Shown: positions 12,068-23,869 of the stretch, in pieces
Numbering within the stretch: position 1 is the stretch's first letter
Layout: the number at the start of each line of letters is the position of its first letter
Assembly (NCBI RefSeq): GCF_050624435.1
Contig: NC_134539.1
Span: forward strand, 42,936,001-43,000,000
DNA: 64,000 nucleotides
Source of the DNA: Tenrec ecaudatus
Taxonomy: Eukaryota; Chordata; Mammalia; Afrosoricida; Tenrecidae
Direction of reading: 5' to 3'
The notes under the pieces: model-generated
Told to the model about the DNA's origin: nothing
Databases searched by the model: none
What the model saw: only the letters and a program-made list of their open reading frames with translations
Program-made: the position numbers and the translations under genes

Positions 12068-12260
12068 CAGGATCCCTGGTGGCGTGTGGGGTACGCACTG
12101 GACTGCTGCACATCAAACTCACCAGCCGCTCCACAGGCGAAAGTTGAGGGTATCTGCTCCCATAAAGACTGACAGCTTTGGACATCCATATAGCATCGAG
12201 ATGAGACAAATTCAACTTGTTGGCAATGGGATTGTTGTTTTGGATTTTGGTTTTGGCATG
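12068..12260 (+). mobile_element. AfroSINE
   Basis: 'ccctggtggcgtgtggggta' head, 'ccataaagactgacagcttt' body, and a T/G-rich end at 12230-12257. Confidence 0.75.
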
Positions 12261-12284
12261 GATAGTTTATAGAATGGCTTCACA

Positions 12285-12425
12285 TACAGTATTTCACTTA
12301 ACTCTTCAAACAACCTTGCAAGGAGCGAGGAGGATCATTCCAGCCACTTTAGGTCCAAGGACACTTAGACTCAGGATGGTGACATGGCTTGTGCAGAGCC
12401 TCGAGGCTGGGTACTGATTAAAACT
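12285..12425 (-). repeat. MIR element
   Basis: 'ttcacttaactcttcaaaca' and the following 'cttagactcaggatggtgac'. Confidence 0.7.
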
Positions 12426-12429
12426 CTGG

Positions 12430-13500
12430 GTGAGCAGGCTTTCCCCGCCCCCCCTGTAACTTTATGATGACAGGTCCCTTGCATACAGTATATACGTATC
12501 AGCTTTCTTCATGGAAATGGTTTCCCTAAGGTTAAGAGTGGTGATTCTCATCTTTGGCCACACACCGAGCCAGCCAGCAGCAGAGGGCCTTGCTTGAATC
12601 TCACTTCAAGAAAGAAGTGGCCCGTTAGCTGCAAGGGAAGCAGCCCCTTCGTTGTCTAGCCTCAGCTCCTGCTTCTAACAGGTGGTCTCTGCCTGCTCCC
12701 TGTTGGGCCAATCAGAGCACTTGGAGCTTCTTCCTGAACAATTCTGCTTCCTCCCTGCTTCCCTGTCTCATGCCTTCAACAGTTCTGCCCCGCAGCAGCC
12801 CTGAAGGACCGAGCAGAATGCCCCACAGGCTCTGCGAGGCTGTAACCTCTACAGAAAGAGACAGCAACCTCTTTCTCCTTTTCAGCGAACTTCCTGCTTT
12901 TCACGCACAGAGGAGTTCTTAACCAGCATCTGCTTTCCCGGTGGATCCAGCCAGCACACCCACCGAGAGGCTGTAAACAAACAAACAACAACAAAAATGG
13001 ATGCCGCAGAATTTTATTTAATCAGGACCTGGGTGATTCCAATGAGCAGTCAAAGGTAGAAGCCCTGGAAAAGAGGACTGTTTCCAGGTGGGGGTTCCTG
13101 ATGTTTTAACATTAGGAAAAGACCTTAAGTCTCACAATGCACTGGGGCCTCAGTAAATAATATCTTCAGGCTGGTTTTAAAGAAAATGGGCCCACGCTTT
13201 TCCACCATACCCGCCAATTCCTAACCTGCTAGTCCCGCCTGCAGCATGGGCTTGAAGGAAGCTTTGTACTGCGGATGGTGTGGGTGGCGTATTACTGAAT
13301 GTCTGGGATTCAGGGGTGTTAACCCAAAAGCTCACATCCTCAGGAGAGAAAAAAAATCAAAAGGAAGGCAGAATATAGGGAAAAGTTTGACACCCCTACC
13401 TACTTAGCATTAGTCTTGGCACAATTCTTGTACAAGTTTCTCTAATCAGTAACAGTTGTTCTGGGCTTGGGACTTTGAGCATGGGACTGAGTGATTTGTG
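12430..13500. other. Unassigned DNA
   Basis: No repeat family or gene is recognised. Confidence 0.4.
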
Positions 13501-13699
13501 TGCTTATATTTGTGCAGACAACTCTACCAGACTACACAAGAAGCTCCTTGGGAACAGAGACATGGTCTAAGCATGTCTACAATCCCAGCTCAGAGCAAAG
13601 GTGCTCCTAAGTCCTGCCCAGAGCAGGTGCTCCCTGATGGCTCTCAGCAAGAACAAAGTCACTAGGAGCCAAGCGATGACAGCAGGCTTGGCGGCGGTG

Positions 13700-14215
13700 G
13701 CTGTTGTTAAGTACCAGCGAGTCGTTTCCGACTCACGGCCTCCCGTGTACGACAGAACCACCCAGCACCCAACCCTTTGCCATCCTCACCATTGGTATGT
13801 TTGAGCCCAGACTTGCAACCGCTGTGTCAGTCCACCTGGTCGAGAGGGCCTCTGCTTTTTCACTGCTGCTCTCCGTTACCAAGCATGATGTCCTCCAGGG
13901 ACCGGCATCTCGGATAACATGTCCACAGGGCGTGAGAAGCCCCCCAATCTTTGCCTCCAAGGAACATTCTGGCTGTACGTCTTCCAAGACAGATTTGTTT
14001 CTTCTTTGAGCAGTCCATGGCACTTCACCAGTGCCGTAATTCAAACACATCGACTCTTGTTCGGTCTTCCTTATTCAGTGCCCAACTTTCACTTACTTTT
14101 GAGGTGACTGAATGTACCATGGTTTGGGTCAGGCACGCCTTGGTCATCAAAGTACTATCTTTGTCCACACTTTGAAGAGGTTTTGCGCAGATTTAGCCAG
14201 GCTTGGTCAGAGAAT
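13700..14215 (-). mobile_element. RTE/BovB-like LINE 3' end
   Basis: Antisense copy starting TTGTTAAGTACCAGCGAGTCG, the 3' terminus shared with the SINEs, and running to the segment just downstream of the RT region. Confidence 0.7.
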
Positions 14216-15370
14216 ATTAATATACCATCCCCAAGCATGTTCAAGTACCCTGTAAGTTATTTTATTTGTAAATACATGGGTTATTTTAGTATTTCTATTG
14301 AACAAACACTTTTATATTGATTTTTATGTGTTGGGGGCTGCTATAAGTGATGCATAAAGAGACACTTCAGTCTTCTAACAACCTCTGTCCCCCAAGAGCT
14401 TCAGGAGTGCAGGGAGAGAAGGACTCAGGAGACCTGGGCTGTCCTGGAAGACATCATTGGAAAAGGGAAGTTTCTCTAGACAGAAGTACCGTGGAGAGCT
14501 GAGGGAAGGAGTTCAGGGTGTAGCGAATGTACTTGCAAACGGGCAGAGGGAGGAATAGTTACAGTTTCAAGGCCACTGAGGGCAGAGAGCAGGTAGCAGA
14601 TTGATAGCACCCAAAACACCCAACTGCCAGGAGCTGGACTTTGTTCACCTGAATATGTATGAATAATATTAATGTGTGAATTAATAATAGTCACATTAAT
14701 ATACATTAAAGCCATCTGAAAACAAATGGCGGCCCATGCCTTTAAGAGTTAAAAATGGCTAAGTAAGTAAGAGTTAGCGATATGTAATGATAAATAACTC
14801 TTCTAGGGTTGGGAAAGGAATCTTGGGGGTGTAGTGGTTAAAGCGCTAAGCTGCTAACCAAAAGATCGGCTGCTCGATCCCACCAGCTTGTCCAAGGGAG
14901 AGAGATGTGGTCGTCTGCTTCGGTGAAGATTCCCAGCTGGAAGATCTGAGCTGGGATCAGTGGCAGTGGAGGGTTTTTAGCTTGGAAAGCTCGCCCAGTC
15001 AAAGGCCGGAGACACTCGGATCTTGTCTACAACACCCAAGTGGAATGATCAACGCCACCTACTTCTTATCTTTTCTTCTTCTTCTTCAGGCTAACTCTCC
15101 AGTGTGTTCTCGCACAATCTGCTCTCAGGTCCCATCAGCCCCATAGTCACCTTCCTCTAATGTGGACCAGTCTGGATATTTCACTTCTTACAGAGGGGGG
15201 TGCGGTCTTCCAGGTAAGGCACGCCACACAAGTGCCATGCTCTAATCTTCTTGATTTTAAATCCTACTCTATTGATGAAACATAAGATCATAGCTTTCCC
15301 CCCTTAAGAATCTATAATACACTATAAGAAACTATACTATAATACTTCATGTTCAACATGCTTATTGGCT
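14216..15370. other. TAL2 upstream region
   Basis: Apart from a SINE head at 14.82 kb this is unassigned. A CTTATCT (GATA-type) site lies at 15064-15070. Confidence 0.4.
14818..14945 (+). mobile_element. AfroSINE, head part
   Basis: 'gtgtagtggttaaagcgcta' and 'agctgctaaccaaaagatcg' preserve tRNA-like A and B box regions. The 3' half is missing. Confidence 0.8.
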
Positions 15371-15411
15371 CCATATATAACTTTATTTGCACATGTACTT
15401 ATTCCTATCTG
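15371..15411 (+). promoter_or_regulatory. Candidate TAL2 core promoter: TATA-like box, E-box and GATA-like site
   Basis: TATATAA lies at 15374-15380, an E-box CACATG at 15390-15395, and an inverted WGATAR site at 15405-15410. This is about 310-340 bases upstream of the TAL2 ATG, a plausible distance for a short single-exon transcript. The call rests on motifs only, and the surrounding DNA is AT-rich, so chance matches are likely. Confidence 0.25.
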
Positions 15412-15684
15412 ATTCTGAACAATTAAGGAAGAATTGCTTGCAAAAGAGGTCACAGGCCTTTTTGACATAGTGCCTTTGGAACTGGATGCTGTACACCAGC
15501 CAGGGAGGAAAGGCTGGAGGGCACTGTTCTTGCCTTGCCCTTCCTTGTGGTACATTTTCTTCTCCAATAACAGGAAAATGAGAGTGAATTTCCTAAACTC
15601 TGGGTCAGGAAGAATTAACATCTTAGATTCATGGCAGGACCTGTGAGCCTCCCAGGCTTCTTTCATGATGTTGGCCACTGGGGC

Positions 15685-15704
15685 CCTTTTCTGTCCCCTC
15701 ACAG
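15685..15704 (+). promoter_or_regulatory. Splice-acceptor-like site just before the TAL2 ATG
   Basis: A pyrimidine-rich run ends in CACAG at 15704, only 10 bases before the TAL2 start codon. It would let a non-coding 5' exon join the coding exon. It could also be fortuitous, because TAL2 is usually described as having its coding sequence in one exon. Confidence 0.4.
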
Positions 15705-15714
15705 GAACCCAAGC

Positions 15715-16041
15715 ATGACCAGGAAGCTCTTCACAAACACCAGGGAGCGGTGGAGGCAGCAAAATGTCAACAGCGCTTTTGCCAAGCTGAGGAAGCTTAT
15801 CCCCACTCACCCCCCAGACAAAAAGCTGAGCAAGAATGAAACGCTTCGTCTGGCCATGCGGTATATCAACTTCTTGGTCAAGGTCTTGGGAGAGCAAGGC
15901 CTGCAGCCAACAGGAGTGGCAGCGCCAGGAAACATTCTGGGGCTCTTTCCCCAAGGGGCCCACCTACCGAGCCTGGAGGACAGCACTCTGCTGGATGGCT
16001 GCCACGGGTCCCTGCCTGGTCCAGGCCACCACATTCCTTAG
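15715..16041 (+). CDS. TAL2: TAL2, bHLH transcription factor (108 aa, complete)
   Basis: The protein is a class II basic helix-loop-helix factor of the TAL/SCL group. By family knowledge it dimerises with E proteins, binds E-boxes in the nucleus, acts in midbrain development and is a T-ALL oncogene when mis-expressed. In the sequence the basic region covers about residues 4-16 (NTRERWRQQ, with the E-box-reading Glu11 and Arg12), helix 1 about 17-30, the loop 31-39 (THPPDKKLS) and helix 2 about 40-57. A short Pro/Gly-rich tail ends in GHHIP. The length of 108 aa equals the usual TAL2 length. I chose the ATG at 15715 (MTRK) because it matches the family start. The frame is open 28 codons further upstream to an ATG at 15631, but that stretch has no family resemblance and is crossed by an acceptor-like site ending at 15704. 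No frameshift or stop is seen. Identity is very secure from the domain and the TMEM38B neighbour. Confidence 0.96.
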   Translation: MTRKLFTNTRERWRQQNVNSAFAKLRKLIPTHPPDKKLSKNETLRLAMRYINFLVKVLGEQGLQPTGVAAPGNILGLFPQGAHLPSLEDSTLLDGCHGSLPGPGHHIP

Positions 16042-17555
16042 TGTGACCCAGGCTGTCAGCTCTCTGGGTAGCACTTGTTCAGAAGTCACCGGATATTATT
16101 AGCCATTTACTTGCTCCAGATTCAATCTGATGAATCATTTGCGAGACATGAGCTCACACTTCATGCCTGGTGGCTCAGGGACAGTTGCAGGGAACTCAAG
16201 GAGGCAGATTTACGGCCTGTAAAATGGAAATCTAATTTTGAACATCCCAGCATTATCTTTGAATTACATTTAATGAAGAGCAAACTAAAAATATTTAGCA
16301 TAGACAATAGAAATGCAATACCAACGAGTAAATGAATACATGTCTAATTTGCCTTCCCTGCTACGAAGCATTGGCTCAATCTCAAATCGAGAGGGATGGT
16401 GCCCAACCAGGCAATGAAATGGGGTGGGCCTGGCAGGGCTCACCACCCCTTTGATATTTGGATTTAAACATGAATCCCGTCGCTGAGGCCAGAGTATAAA
16501 TAATTTCATCTGATTGGCTCTGGGACCTTTTCTTTGGGACCTTTCCCCAAAGTTCCGGACAGTTCACTTGTTTAAGACCTTCTGACCCACAGGTAGGAAA
16601 TGGAAGGGTTTTAGATTTGGGATTTCCAGTGCTCACACAGTAGAGGAATGCAAATTTTTCTGCCACTCTGGAAAAAAACGATTTTATTGGTGAAAAGCTG
16701 AACTGAACCTCGGTGCCTTGTGATTACAAGGAAGCTGGATGAGAGTTGGATGAGGCGCCTGCAAGTGCATTCCCTGAATAGTGATGGCATCGTGCCATTC
16801 ACTGAGTGGCACACGGCTTTCATCCCTGGCAATATGTCTTCCTTCACTACCCTTCATTTAAACTACTTTTCCATTCACTTCCCACAAGCCCAAGGAGATC
16901 CTCGGCATTAACACACACACGCACACAGCAGGGGATTTGCCCCTAAACGTGTGCTCGTTTCTCAAGAATTTCCATGAGTTCAAGTTTGTGGCAATACTTT
17001 CATGTGATTATATACTTCAGAGCTTTAAAGATAGATGTCACTGGAGTAGTGTTACAGACATTGTAGCATTAAGGAAAAATGATACTTGACTTAGCATTTT
17101 CATATTTGAGGTTTTTGTTGATGGTTGAAAATATACACGGTAAAACAGACATCAATTCAGCTGTTTTTGCGTGCCTAATACAGCACCACTGACTCCATAT
17201 TTGAAGTTAGGCAGCCACTCTCCCCTCATTTTCCAAGTTGCTTCTCCCTGATCACTTCCTATCTAATCGCTCCATGGGCTGGTGTCCATGTGCTCCCTTA
17301 GAGTAAGTTCCATGTGAGGTTTATTTAACTGTCTTGCCGAGAGAGACTCGGAAGTCCCTTGGCTTGAGTACAGGTTTCACGTAGCTATTCAGAAGGGGTG
17401 GGCTTTTCTGTATCGGGAGTCTCTCTTTTGCAAACTTGGATTTTTTTAATTTAAAAACTTAAAGTGACTATTGAAAGGAACTGTCATTATTTGTGGACCC
17501 AAGCTTTGACGCTGTACCCATGAGTCTGGAGCTAATTTTCAACATCACTCTCCGG
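16042..17555. other. TAL2 downstream region
   Basis: No canonical AATAAA is seen close to the stop codon, so the TAL2 3' end is not placed. No repeat is recognised in most of this stretch. Confidence 0.4.
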
Positions 17556-17708
17556 CAGTGGTTCTCAACCTGTGGGTTGCCCAAGTCACAACAGTAGCAT
17601 AATGACAGTGATGAAGTAGCAACGAAAATCATGTTAGAGTTGCAGAGTCCCCACAGCATGAGAAACAGTATGAAAGGGTCCCGGCATGAGGAAGGTGGAG
17701 AACCCCTG
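17556..17708. mobile_element. Degraded SPIN-like hAT element
   Basis: The 153-bp copy starts with the same CAGTGGTTCTCAACCTG end and finishes GGTGGAGAACCCCTG. It has internal deletions relative to the copy at 39.3 kb. The flanking 8-mers CTCTCCGG (17548-17555) and CTCTAGGG (17709-17716) agree at 6 of 8 positions. Confidence 0.75.
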
Positions 17709-18009
17709 CTCTAGGGTCTTCCTCGGGGTCCTAACGTAAGGTTGGTCATTATAGAGTAAGAATTTGTGGTTCAGCTATTCCAGTTCACTGCATAGTGCAT
17801 CTCCCTCTGGATCACGCAAGCCCAATGGACAGGTTGAGACAGTTCACATCACCTCTGCTGTCCTGCTGCTCGGGTCGGAATCCCTTCAATGCCAGCGAGA
17901 GCATCCGTTGTTGGAGGAGAAAAAATCAAGCATTTGTGGACTCCACTGGAAACGTCCAAAAGGCACAGAAAACAGGTCCATTAAGCCATACAATGTCAGA
18001 GCTAGACAA

Positions 18010-18130
18010 TGTGGCTAAGGTCAGCTCCTGATTCAACAGAGGAGAACACGGGGCCAGAGTGTTTCCGTGATTTCCAAGGTCACACCATCAAGGAGTGGGC
18101 ACCCAGGACAAATAGCTTCTTGTCTTAAAG
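18010..18130 (-). repeat. MIR-like fragment
   Basis: 'cagaggagaacacggggcca' and 'tttccaaggtcacaccatca'. Confidence 0.5.
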
Positions 18131-18330
18131 CCAGCTCCACGTTTGCTGTGGGCCCCTCAGCTACCAAGCATGTCAGGACTCAAAATGAGCAAACGCCGTG
18201 TTTTTGTGTTCTTTTCTGTAGTGTGCTGTATAATCTTCTTCTGACCCTTTTTCACTTGGACTTGAATGGTTATGCCCAGTAGAATGTGATTAGCTGTATC
18301 GTGACCAAAGATTGCACTTACTGATGTGTT

Positions 18331-18413
18331 TTGTGAATTTCTCATCATGGAATTTGTTATTTAATTGATAATTTGTGAATTTCTCATCATGGAATGGAAT
18401 TTGTTATTTAATT
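18331..18413 (+). repeat. 42-bp tandem duplication
   Basis: 'ttgtgaatttctcatcatgg' recurs at offset 42. The second copy has an extra GGAAT. Confidence 0.9.
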
Positions 18414-18889
18414 AATTTATTACCAATAAATTATTCAAAGGAAAAAGTGTTCTTCATTTCTTTAAAAAAATTAGTTTCATAAATTGACTGAGCACATGCA
18501 ACGTCATCCCTATCCTCAGAGCCACCTCTCTGGCTTGGGCCTGCCATCATCTTTATGGCCGAGAAACCCACAGTCCTCCCAGAACTGGTCTCCTTTGATT
18601 TCTCCTTGCTTCCCGCCTGTTCCCCTTTACACAGCTCCGCAGTGGTCTAGCCATGGTCAGATTACATCCGCCTCCTGGAGCTTCAGGGTCTCATCCACCA
18701 GATGGAGACAAATGTCATGTCCAGGTAAAGCCTGCCCTACTCTTTCCCCTTGCCCGTCCCCAGTGCCAAACATGCAGTCTTCAGTCTAATAAAATGACTT
18801 CACTGGTGATGCACCGCTTTCGTACCTTGGACTTGGTTCTGGTGACTCGACTTTTTGGTTGTATGTTCTCATACATTGAAGTTGTTCCA

Positions 18890-19040
18890 CTCAGCATCTC
18901 CCTGCACCAAATTCTACTTCCTAAAATCCTCCATAACCGTCTTAAATACTGTCTTTTCCCGGAAGCCCTCATAGCTCTTCATTACTTGATTAACCTCGCC
19001 TTCTTTGGGTTCCCCTGCAATGGGCTTTACACCCTTGCTC
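18890..19040 (+). repeat. L2-like fragment
   Basis: 'ctgtcttttcccggaagccc' and 'tcatagctcttcattacttg' fit the L2 3' region. Confidence 0.4.
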
Positions 19041-19063
19041 TCTAGAATAGACAGACTAGTATA

Positions 19064-19250
19064 TTCTGAGGCGCTCTGGGGGTGTGGTGGCCAAGTGCTC
19101 TGCTAACTAAAAGATTGGTGGTTTCAACCCCCTGGTCCCTCTGAGCGAGGAAGGGGGGCAGCCGACATCCTTAAAGACTCACTGTCTTGGGAAGCTTATG
19201 AGTCAGAATCAGCTCGAAATCTGTGGCTTTGGTGTTTTTTGGTTTGATAT
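19064..19250 (+). mobile_element. AfroSINE
   Basis: 'gggggtgtggtggccaagtg' head and 'tgagtcagaatcagctcgaa' tail. Confidence 0.8.
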
Positions 19251-19374
19251 ATTAGGTGCGAACAAGCTGCAAGCTCCCGGAGGACAGGGGCTGTTGCCAA
19301 CAACTCTCACAACAGCCCTACAAGAAGTCATTGCTTTCAGAATCAGAAAACTATACCAAGTTAAGGTTACACTT

Positions 19375-20055
19375 CTTGGAGCTATTGCGAGGTGCTGTGG
19401 AGTCCGTTCTGACCCATAAGAACCCTACGTATAATAGAAGGAAGCCCTGACCAATCCTGTGCTGTCCTCGCCATTGTCCTTGTGTCTGAACCCCTAGTTG
19501 TAGCCATTGTATCAGCCCATCCTGCTGAGGGTCTTCCTATATTTCACCAACTCTCTACCAACTATGATGTCCTTTTTACCAGGGACTGGTCTCCTAATAA
19601 TATGTCCAAAGGACATGAGGCCAAGTCTCGCCATCCTTGCTTCTAAGGAGCCTATGTTGTTGTTGTTGTTGTTGTTGTTATGTGCCACCAAGTCAGCTCT
19701 GACCCAGAGTGACCTTATGAACAATAGAACGAAACGCTGCCCAGTTCTGGGCCGTCCACAGAATGTTCTACTATTGCAGCCACTGTGTCCATCCATCTCG
19801 TTGAAAGCCTTTCTCTTGCTCGCTGTTCCTCCACTTTACCAAGCAGGATGTCCCTCTCTAGTGACTGATCTCTCTTGAGAGGATGTCCAAAGTATATAAG
19901 ACAAAGTCTTGCCATCCTGGCCTCTAAGGAACACTCTGGCCATACTTCTTCCGAGATCGATTTGTTTATTCTTTAACAGTCCATGGCACTGGGAATATTC
20001 TTCTCCAGCAACGCAATTCAGATGCCTTGATTCATGTTCAAATGCTTAAAGCCTC
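19375..20055 (-). mobile_element. Two nested RTE 3' ends
   Basis: A first copy (19375-19652) is interrupted by a second (19655-20055). The second copy's 3' terminus carries a (TTG)8 tract at 19654-19679, antisense to the RTE tail. Confidence 0.7.
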
Positions 20056-21144
20056 CACTAAAAGATGACATTGGAATCAAATTTGAACTGGATAGATTTT
20101 CCTGAGAATTTCAAAGTCCAAACCTATACTCCTTAAAAGTTTCTCTCCTAATTTTCATGTAATGATACCCATTGCAGCAACTGCCTTAGGAGGTTCGATC
20201 GCCTGAGAATGGCAAGAAATGACTAAAATGAGCATAAGTTATGCATAACTGGCTTTGCCCTGAAAACACAGGGAATGAAAGAGCTCTGGGAGAATGGACA
20301 GCTTAACTGCTGACCCACAGGTCAAAGGTTCGGTAGAGTCACATCCTTAAATAGAAAGGTCAAAGAGGAGGAGGGACTCTGAAAGTCCAATGGCGATGCA
20401 GAGCGAGAGACGTAAAGCAGCAGGTGTGGCACAGTAATCCAAGGACTGACTGAAGTCAAGGGATTATAGACAAGCAGGGGGAAGGGGCCTCGAGCCACAC
20501 TTTCACGTCCATGTGTGCTGGAGCTCGCTGTGAGCAGGAAAACGGGTGGATTTTCTCCTTATTGCTACTGACTTTCACAAGAAGTGGAGCCCTGGTAGCT
20601 CAGTCAGTTACATACTTGACTGCTAACTGAAAGGCTGAAAGTTCAGACTCACCCAGGGGCCCCGAGGGAGAGACTTGCTGCTCTGGTTCTGTAAAGATAA
20701 TAGTAAAAAACAAACAAACAACCTTACAGGACAGTTCTGCTCTGTCGTCTGGGGTGGCTGTGAGTCAGAACTCACTGATGGCACTTAGCTGACAACATCA
20801 CAAAGAGATTCTCAAGAGAATTGGATTTTTACAGAAACCCTAATTAGGTTTATGACTACCAGATAGGCTTATCTAGCAGATAAAATTTTTTGGCAAGAAT
20901 CTCATTTGCAAAGCTCAAGAATTGCCTGGTAGTCTAAAGAAGCAAGGTGTTGAATTGCCTTTTCTGGGTAGTTTTACAAAACAATGTATTCAACATCTTT
21001 ATAGATTTTGACCAAAGTAATTATCCTGCTTGGAACCCAACAGTTATCCCTAACCATATGGAAAGAAACCGAATTCTCTATGTGGATATCTATCTCAGAA
21101 TTGCTTACAACAGCCATAAAGTGATAAATGACAGCAGGAAGAGC
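20056..21144. other. Unassigned DNA around a SINE
   Basis: Except for the SINE at 20.59 kb nothing is recognised. Confidence 0.4.
20585..20795 (+). mobile_element. AfroSINE
   Basis: 'gagccctggtagctcagtca' head, an internal (AAAC)n near 20708-20720, and tail 'gtgagtcagaactcactgat'. Confidence 0.8.
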
Positions 21145-21395
21145 TAACATTTATTGGGTGTTTACCATATATGTGCCAGGCACTGTGCCAGGAATCTTAC
21201 GGGTATTAGTTCACTTAATCTTCATAACCAGCCTCTAAAGTGCCTTGTATTGTTGATTTTGTTCCCATTTCACGGAAGAGGAAATTGAAGTGGTGTAGAT
21301 GCTTGTTTAACTTGTCCAAGATTCCACTGAGGAGCTTGAATTTGAACTAAGGTCATTCTTACTCGAAATCTCTGCTTTACATAGAGCCAGGTGGC
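21145..21395 (-). repeat. MIR element
   Basis: The antisense MIR core is clear: 'tgtgccaggcactgtgccag', 'ggaagaggaaattgaagtgg', then the old tRNA-derived part. Confidence 0.85.
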
Positions 21396-21989
21396 TTTTC
21401 ACATGGAACACGTCCTTCTTTTTGACCCTACTACTCTACGGTAACCCCATGAACTGGGCATATTATCCAATAGCACTATTAACTAACCCAAAGGGATGGA
21501 GAGCCTGGCAAGACACCATGAATAAGTACACGAAGAAGACCCATGTTACCTTCTTGTTATAACTTTTCTGGACATTAAGCTGGCCTAGAAACAAGCAGGG
21601 CCATCAAAAGACCTGCTTAAACCTAGTAGAGATGAAGGAAAACAGATTGATCCAGGAGGGATAGCCTCAAAGTGAGAAACCTGAGAGTCAGGGTTCTACG
21701 AGCATGCTCTTTTTGTAGTCAGGATCTGCCTCTCTGGTTCTTGGATTAAGAATGGAGTTCTAGTCAGGGCCAGAAGGAAAACAAAGCAAAGGGGAACAGG
21801 CAGAAGCCCATTTCTGTGGGCTGGACTAACCCAAGGGAGTGTAAAAGATAAAGACCTAGATAGGCAATAATGCATAACAGATTCTGAATATCTTTTACAG
21901 GGAACAAAACTTGCAGGAGGCTGAGAAAAGTGGTCAGATGAATGTGATGGGGGACTACAGTGAACATCTTTGTGCATGTGACTCCTCGT
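21396..21989. other. Unassigned DNA
   Basis: No gene or repeat is recognised between the MIR and the LTR. Confidence 0.4.
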
Positions 21990-22350
21990 GGTAGTTACAT
22001 AATTTTATGTCAACTTGAAGATATATAAAAGTGTAGTGGTGGAGTTCCAACTATCAATCAGGTCACAGCCTGATGGTGCCTCCTTGTGGGCGTGGCCTTC
22101 TCATAAGGAGGGCCCTGGAAACCCCTCTTCTCCCTCTGCCTTCACATTCCTGCTGGCTGACATGAGTTGCTATCAGAGCCCTGAAGATGTGCCTACTGGC
22201 ATTGGATCCACAAGACTTTGCACCTACCAGCCTGTGATCTTCCTGCATTCTGCATCATTGCATGTGGCTGCATGAGTCTGAAGAGGAACTTGTGAACTAG
22301 TATCAAGCTATGGACTTGAGTTGGACTGGGCTGAACTAAAACATCCTCCC
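21990..22350 (+). mobile_element. ERVL-type LTR, plus orientation
   Basis: It starts GTGGTAGTTACATAATTTTA, the reverse-complement counterpart of the end of the 36.84-kb LTR, and carries the same 'ggtcacagcctgatggtgcc' and 'gggcgtggcc' segments. Confidence 0.65.
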
Positions 22351-22877
22351 TACCTTTAATTATTCCTCAGAACAAACTTGTAGGACTATGAAACTAAAGG
22401 ATATGAAAAATTTTATGACCCTGGATATACCCTTTCTTAGCAAATAACAATATTTATTGTAAACTGAAGGTACACAATATACACATTGATCCATTCATTT
22501 GGCAACTCAATAATCATCTATTGAGCACATCCTCTGTACTGGGGATACAAAAATGAACAAAAACTATTCTGTACTATTAATGAAAAGACTTTGACCAAGA
22601 CTTAATGAATGAACTTCAGTCTTTGCTGAACTAAACTTTCACATGTCTGTCTGGGACTCTTGTTTGCCTAGCTGCATTCCCTAGAATCAAACCAGACTTT
22701 TCATGGGCACCTGTAATGTGGCTCCTTCATTGCTAGCAACCACAGGCAATAAGTGAGTGATGTCCCTTCGTGGTCACATCAGGATCAGGAAGAAATGGAC
22801 TCAAAGGAAGGGAATCTTCACACAGCTGTCTTTTTGTGTAAAGTGGGATTAAGCAATCTTTCTTTACGACAAAAAGA
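22351..22877. other. Unassigned DNA
   Basis: A short segment near 22480-22570 ('tctattgagcacatcctctg') resembles an old mammalian-wide repeat. Confidence 0.35.
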
Positions 22878-23070
22878 AACTCAACTCACGCACCGCCACT
22901 GAGTCTATTCTGACTCAGTGACCCTATAGGACGGAGCAGAACTGCCCCTTCACGTTTCTTCCCATGACTGTAACTCTTCACGGGTGTGGAAAGCTTCATC
23001 TTTCTCCCAAACTGCTGATCTTGCTGTTCGCAGTATGAGGTGAAACCCACCATGTCACCAAGGCAGATGT
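22878..23070 (-). mobile_element. AfroSINE, antisense
   Basis: 'gagtctattctgactcagtg' and 'ggacggagcagaactgcccc', then the inverted head. Confidence 0.75.
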
Positions 23071-23869
23071 GACTACAGTTTTCCCTTTATGACAAGAACG
23101 TAAAAAAAAAGAAGAGTTTTTAAAGGGCCTTGGAGCCAGCCTTATCTGAAGTTTCAAAGAGAACTTGAAAGGGTTTTGTGTCAGTAAGCAGCTCCTGGGA
23201 AAGGAGGTACTGGCACCAGAATGGTTATCATTAATCTCGAAGACTTCTGGTTGAGCTATTTCATATCAACCACTGGTGTTTTTAGATGGAAAACTTTGTA
23301 ATTAGTCCCTAGTATCAATCATTATAAACCTTGGTATCCAATTCTTCCAATAGAAGCCCATTCCCTATGCTAACCCATACTTCTTGTGACCTCAACCAAA
23401 GAACCCAGTCAAACAACTGTATCACAACATCTTTGTTCTTGGACTATATATAGAAGCTTTTTATTTGGCGTTATCAGTTTTCACTTACATGAGATGGTGT
23501 CTCCCTTCATTTGAACATATTTTTTCTCTCTCCCCCCTTCCAAATACATCCATCTAATGTCATTTTAAGAATTGAGTGTCATTCCCCACCTTTCCTGCCT
23601 CAATAATCTCAAAAATGGCTGGCTAACTATTGAAATGACAACTAAGTTAACACGTGCTTCTGTGTCTCCATCAGGCCACGAAAGCGGAGGGAAGGGACTC
23701 ATATAGACTGCATTTGTCCATGTTCTTGCCCCACTTGTCTATTGAGATGCTAGTATCGATCTTAATTTGCACTATCTCTTGATGTGTCGAGGGTACTAAG
23801 CTTTTACTCTAAATGTCTTGTGTAGCTTGTCGTTTGGCTTAATTTGGTTTTGGTTGTATGTTGTTGTTA
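23071..23869. other. Unassigned DNA
   Basis: Nothing recognised between a SINE and an RTE copy. Confidence 0.4.

Noticed and set aside
14822-14890. Functional tRNA gene
   Set aside because: The tRNA-like A and B boxes belong to a SINE head. The 3' part of a tRNA and its acceptor stem are absent.
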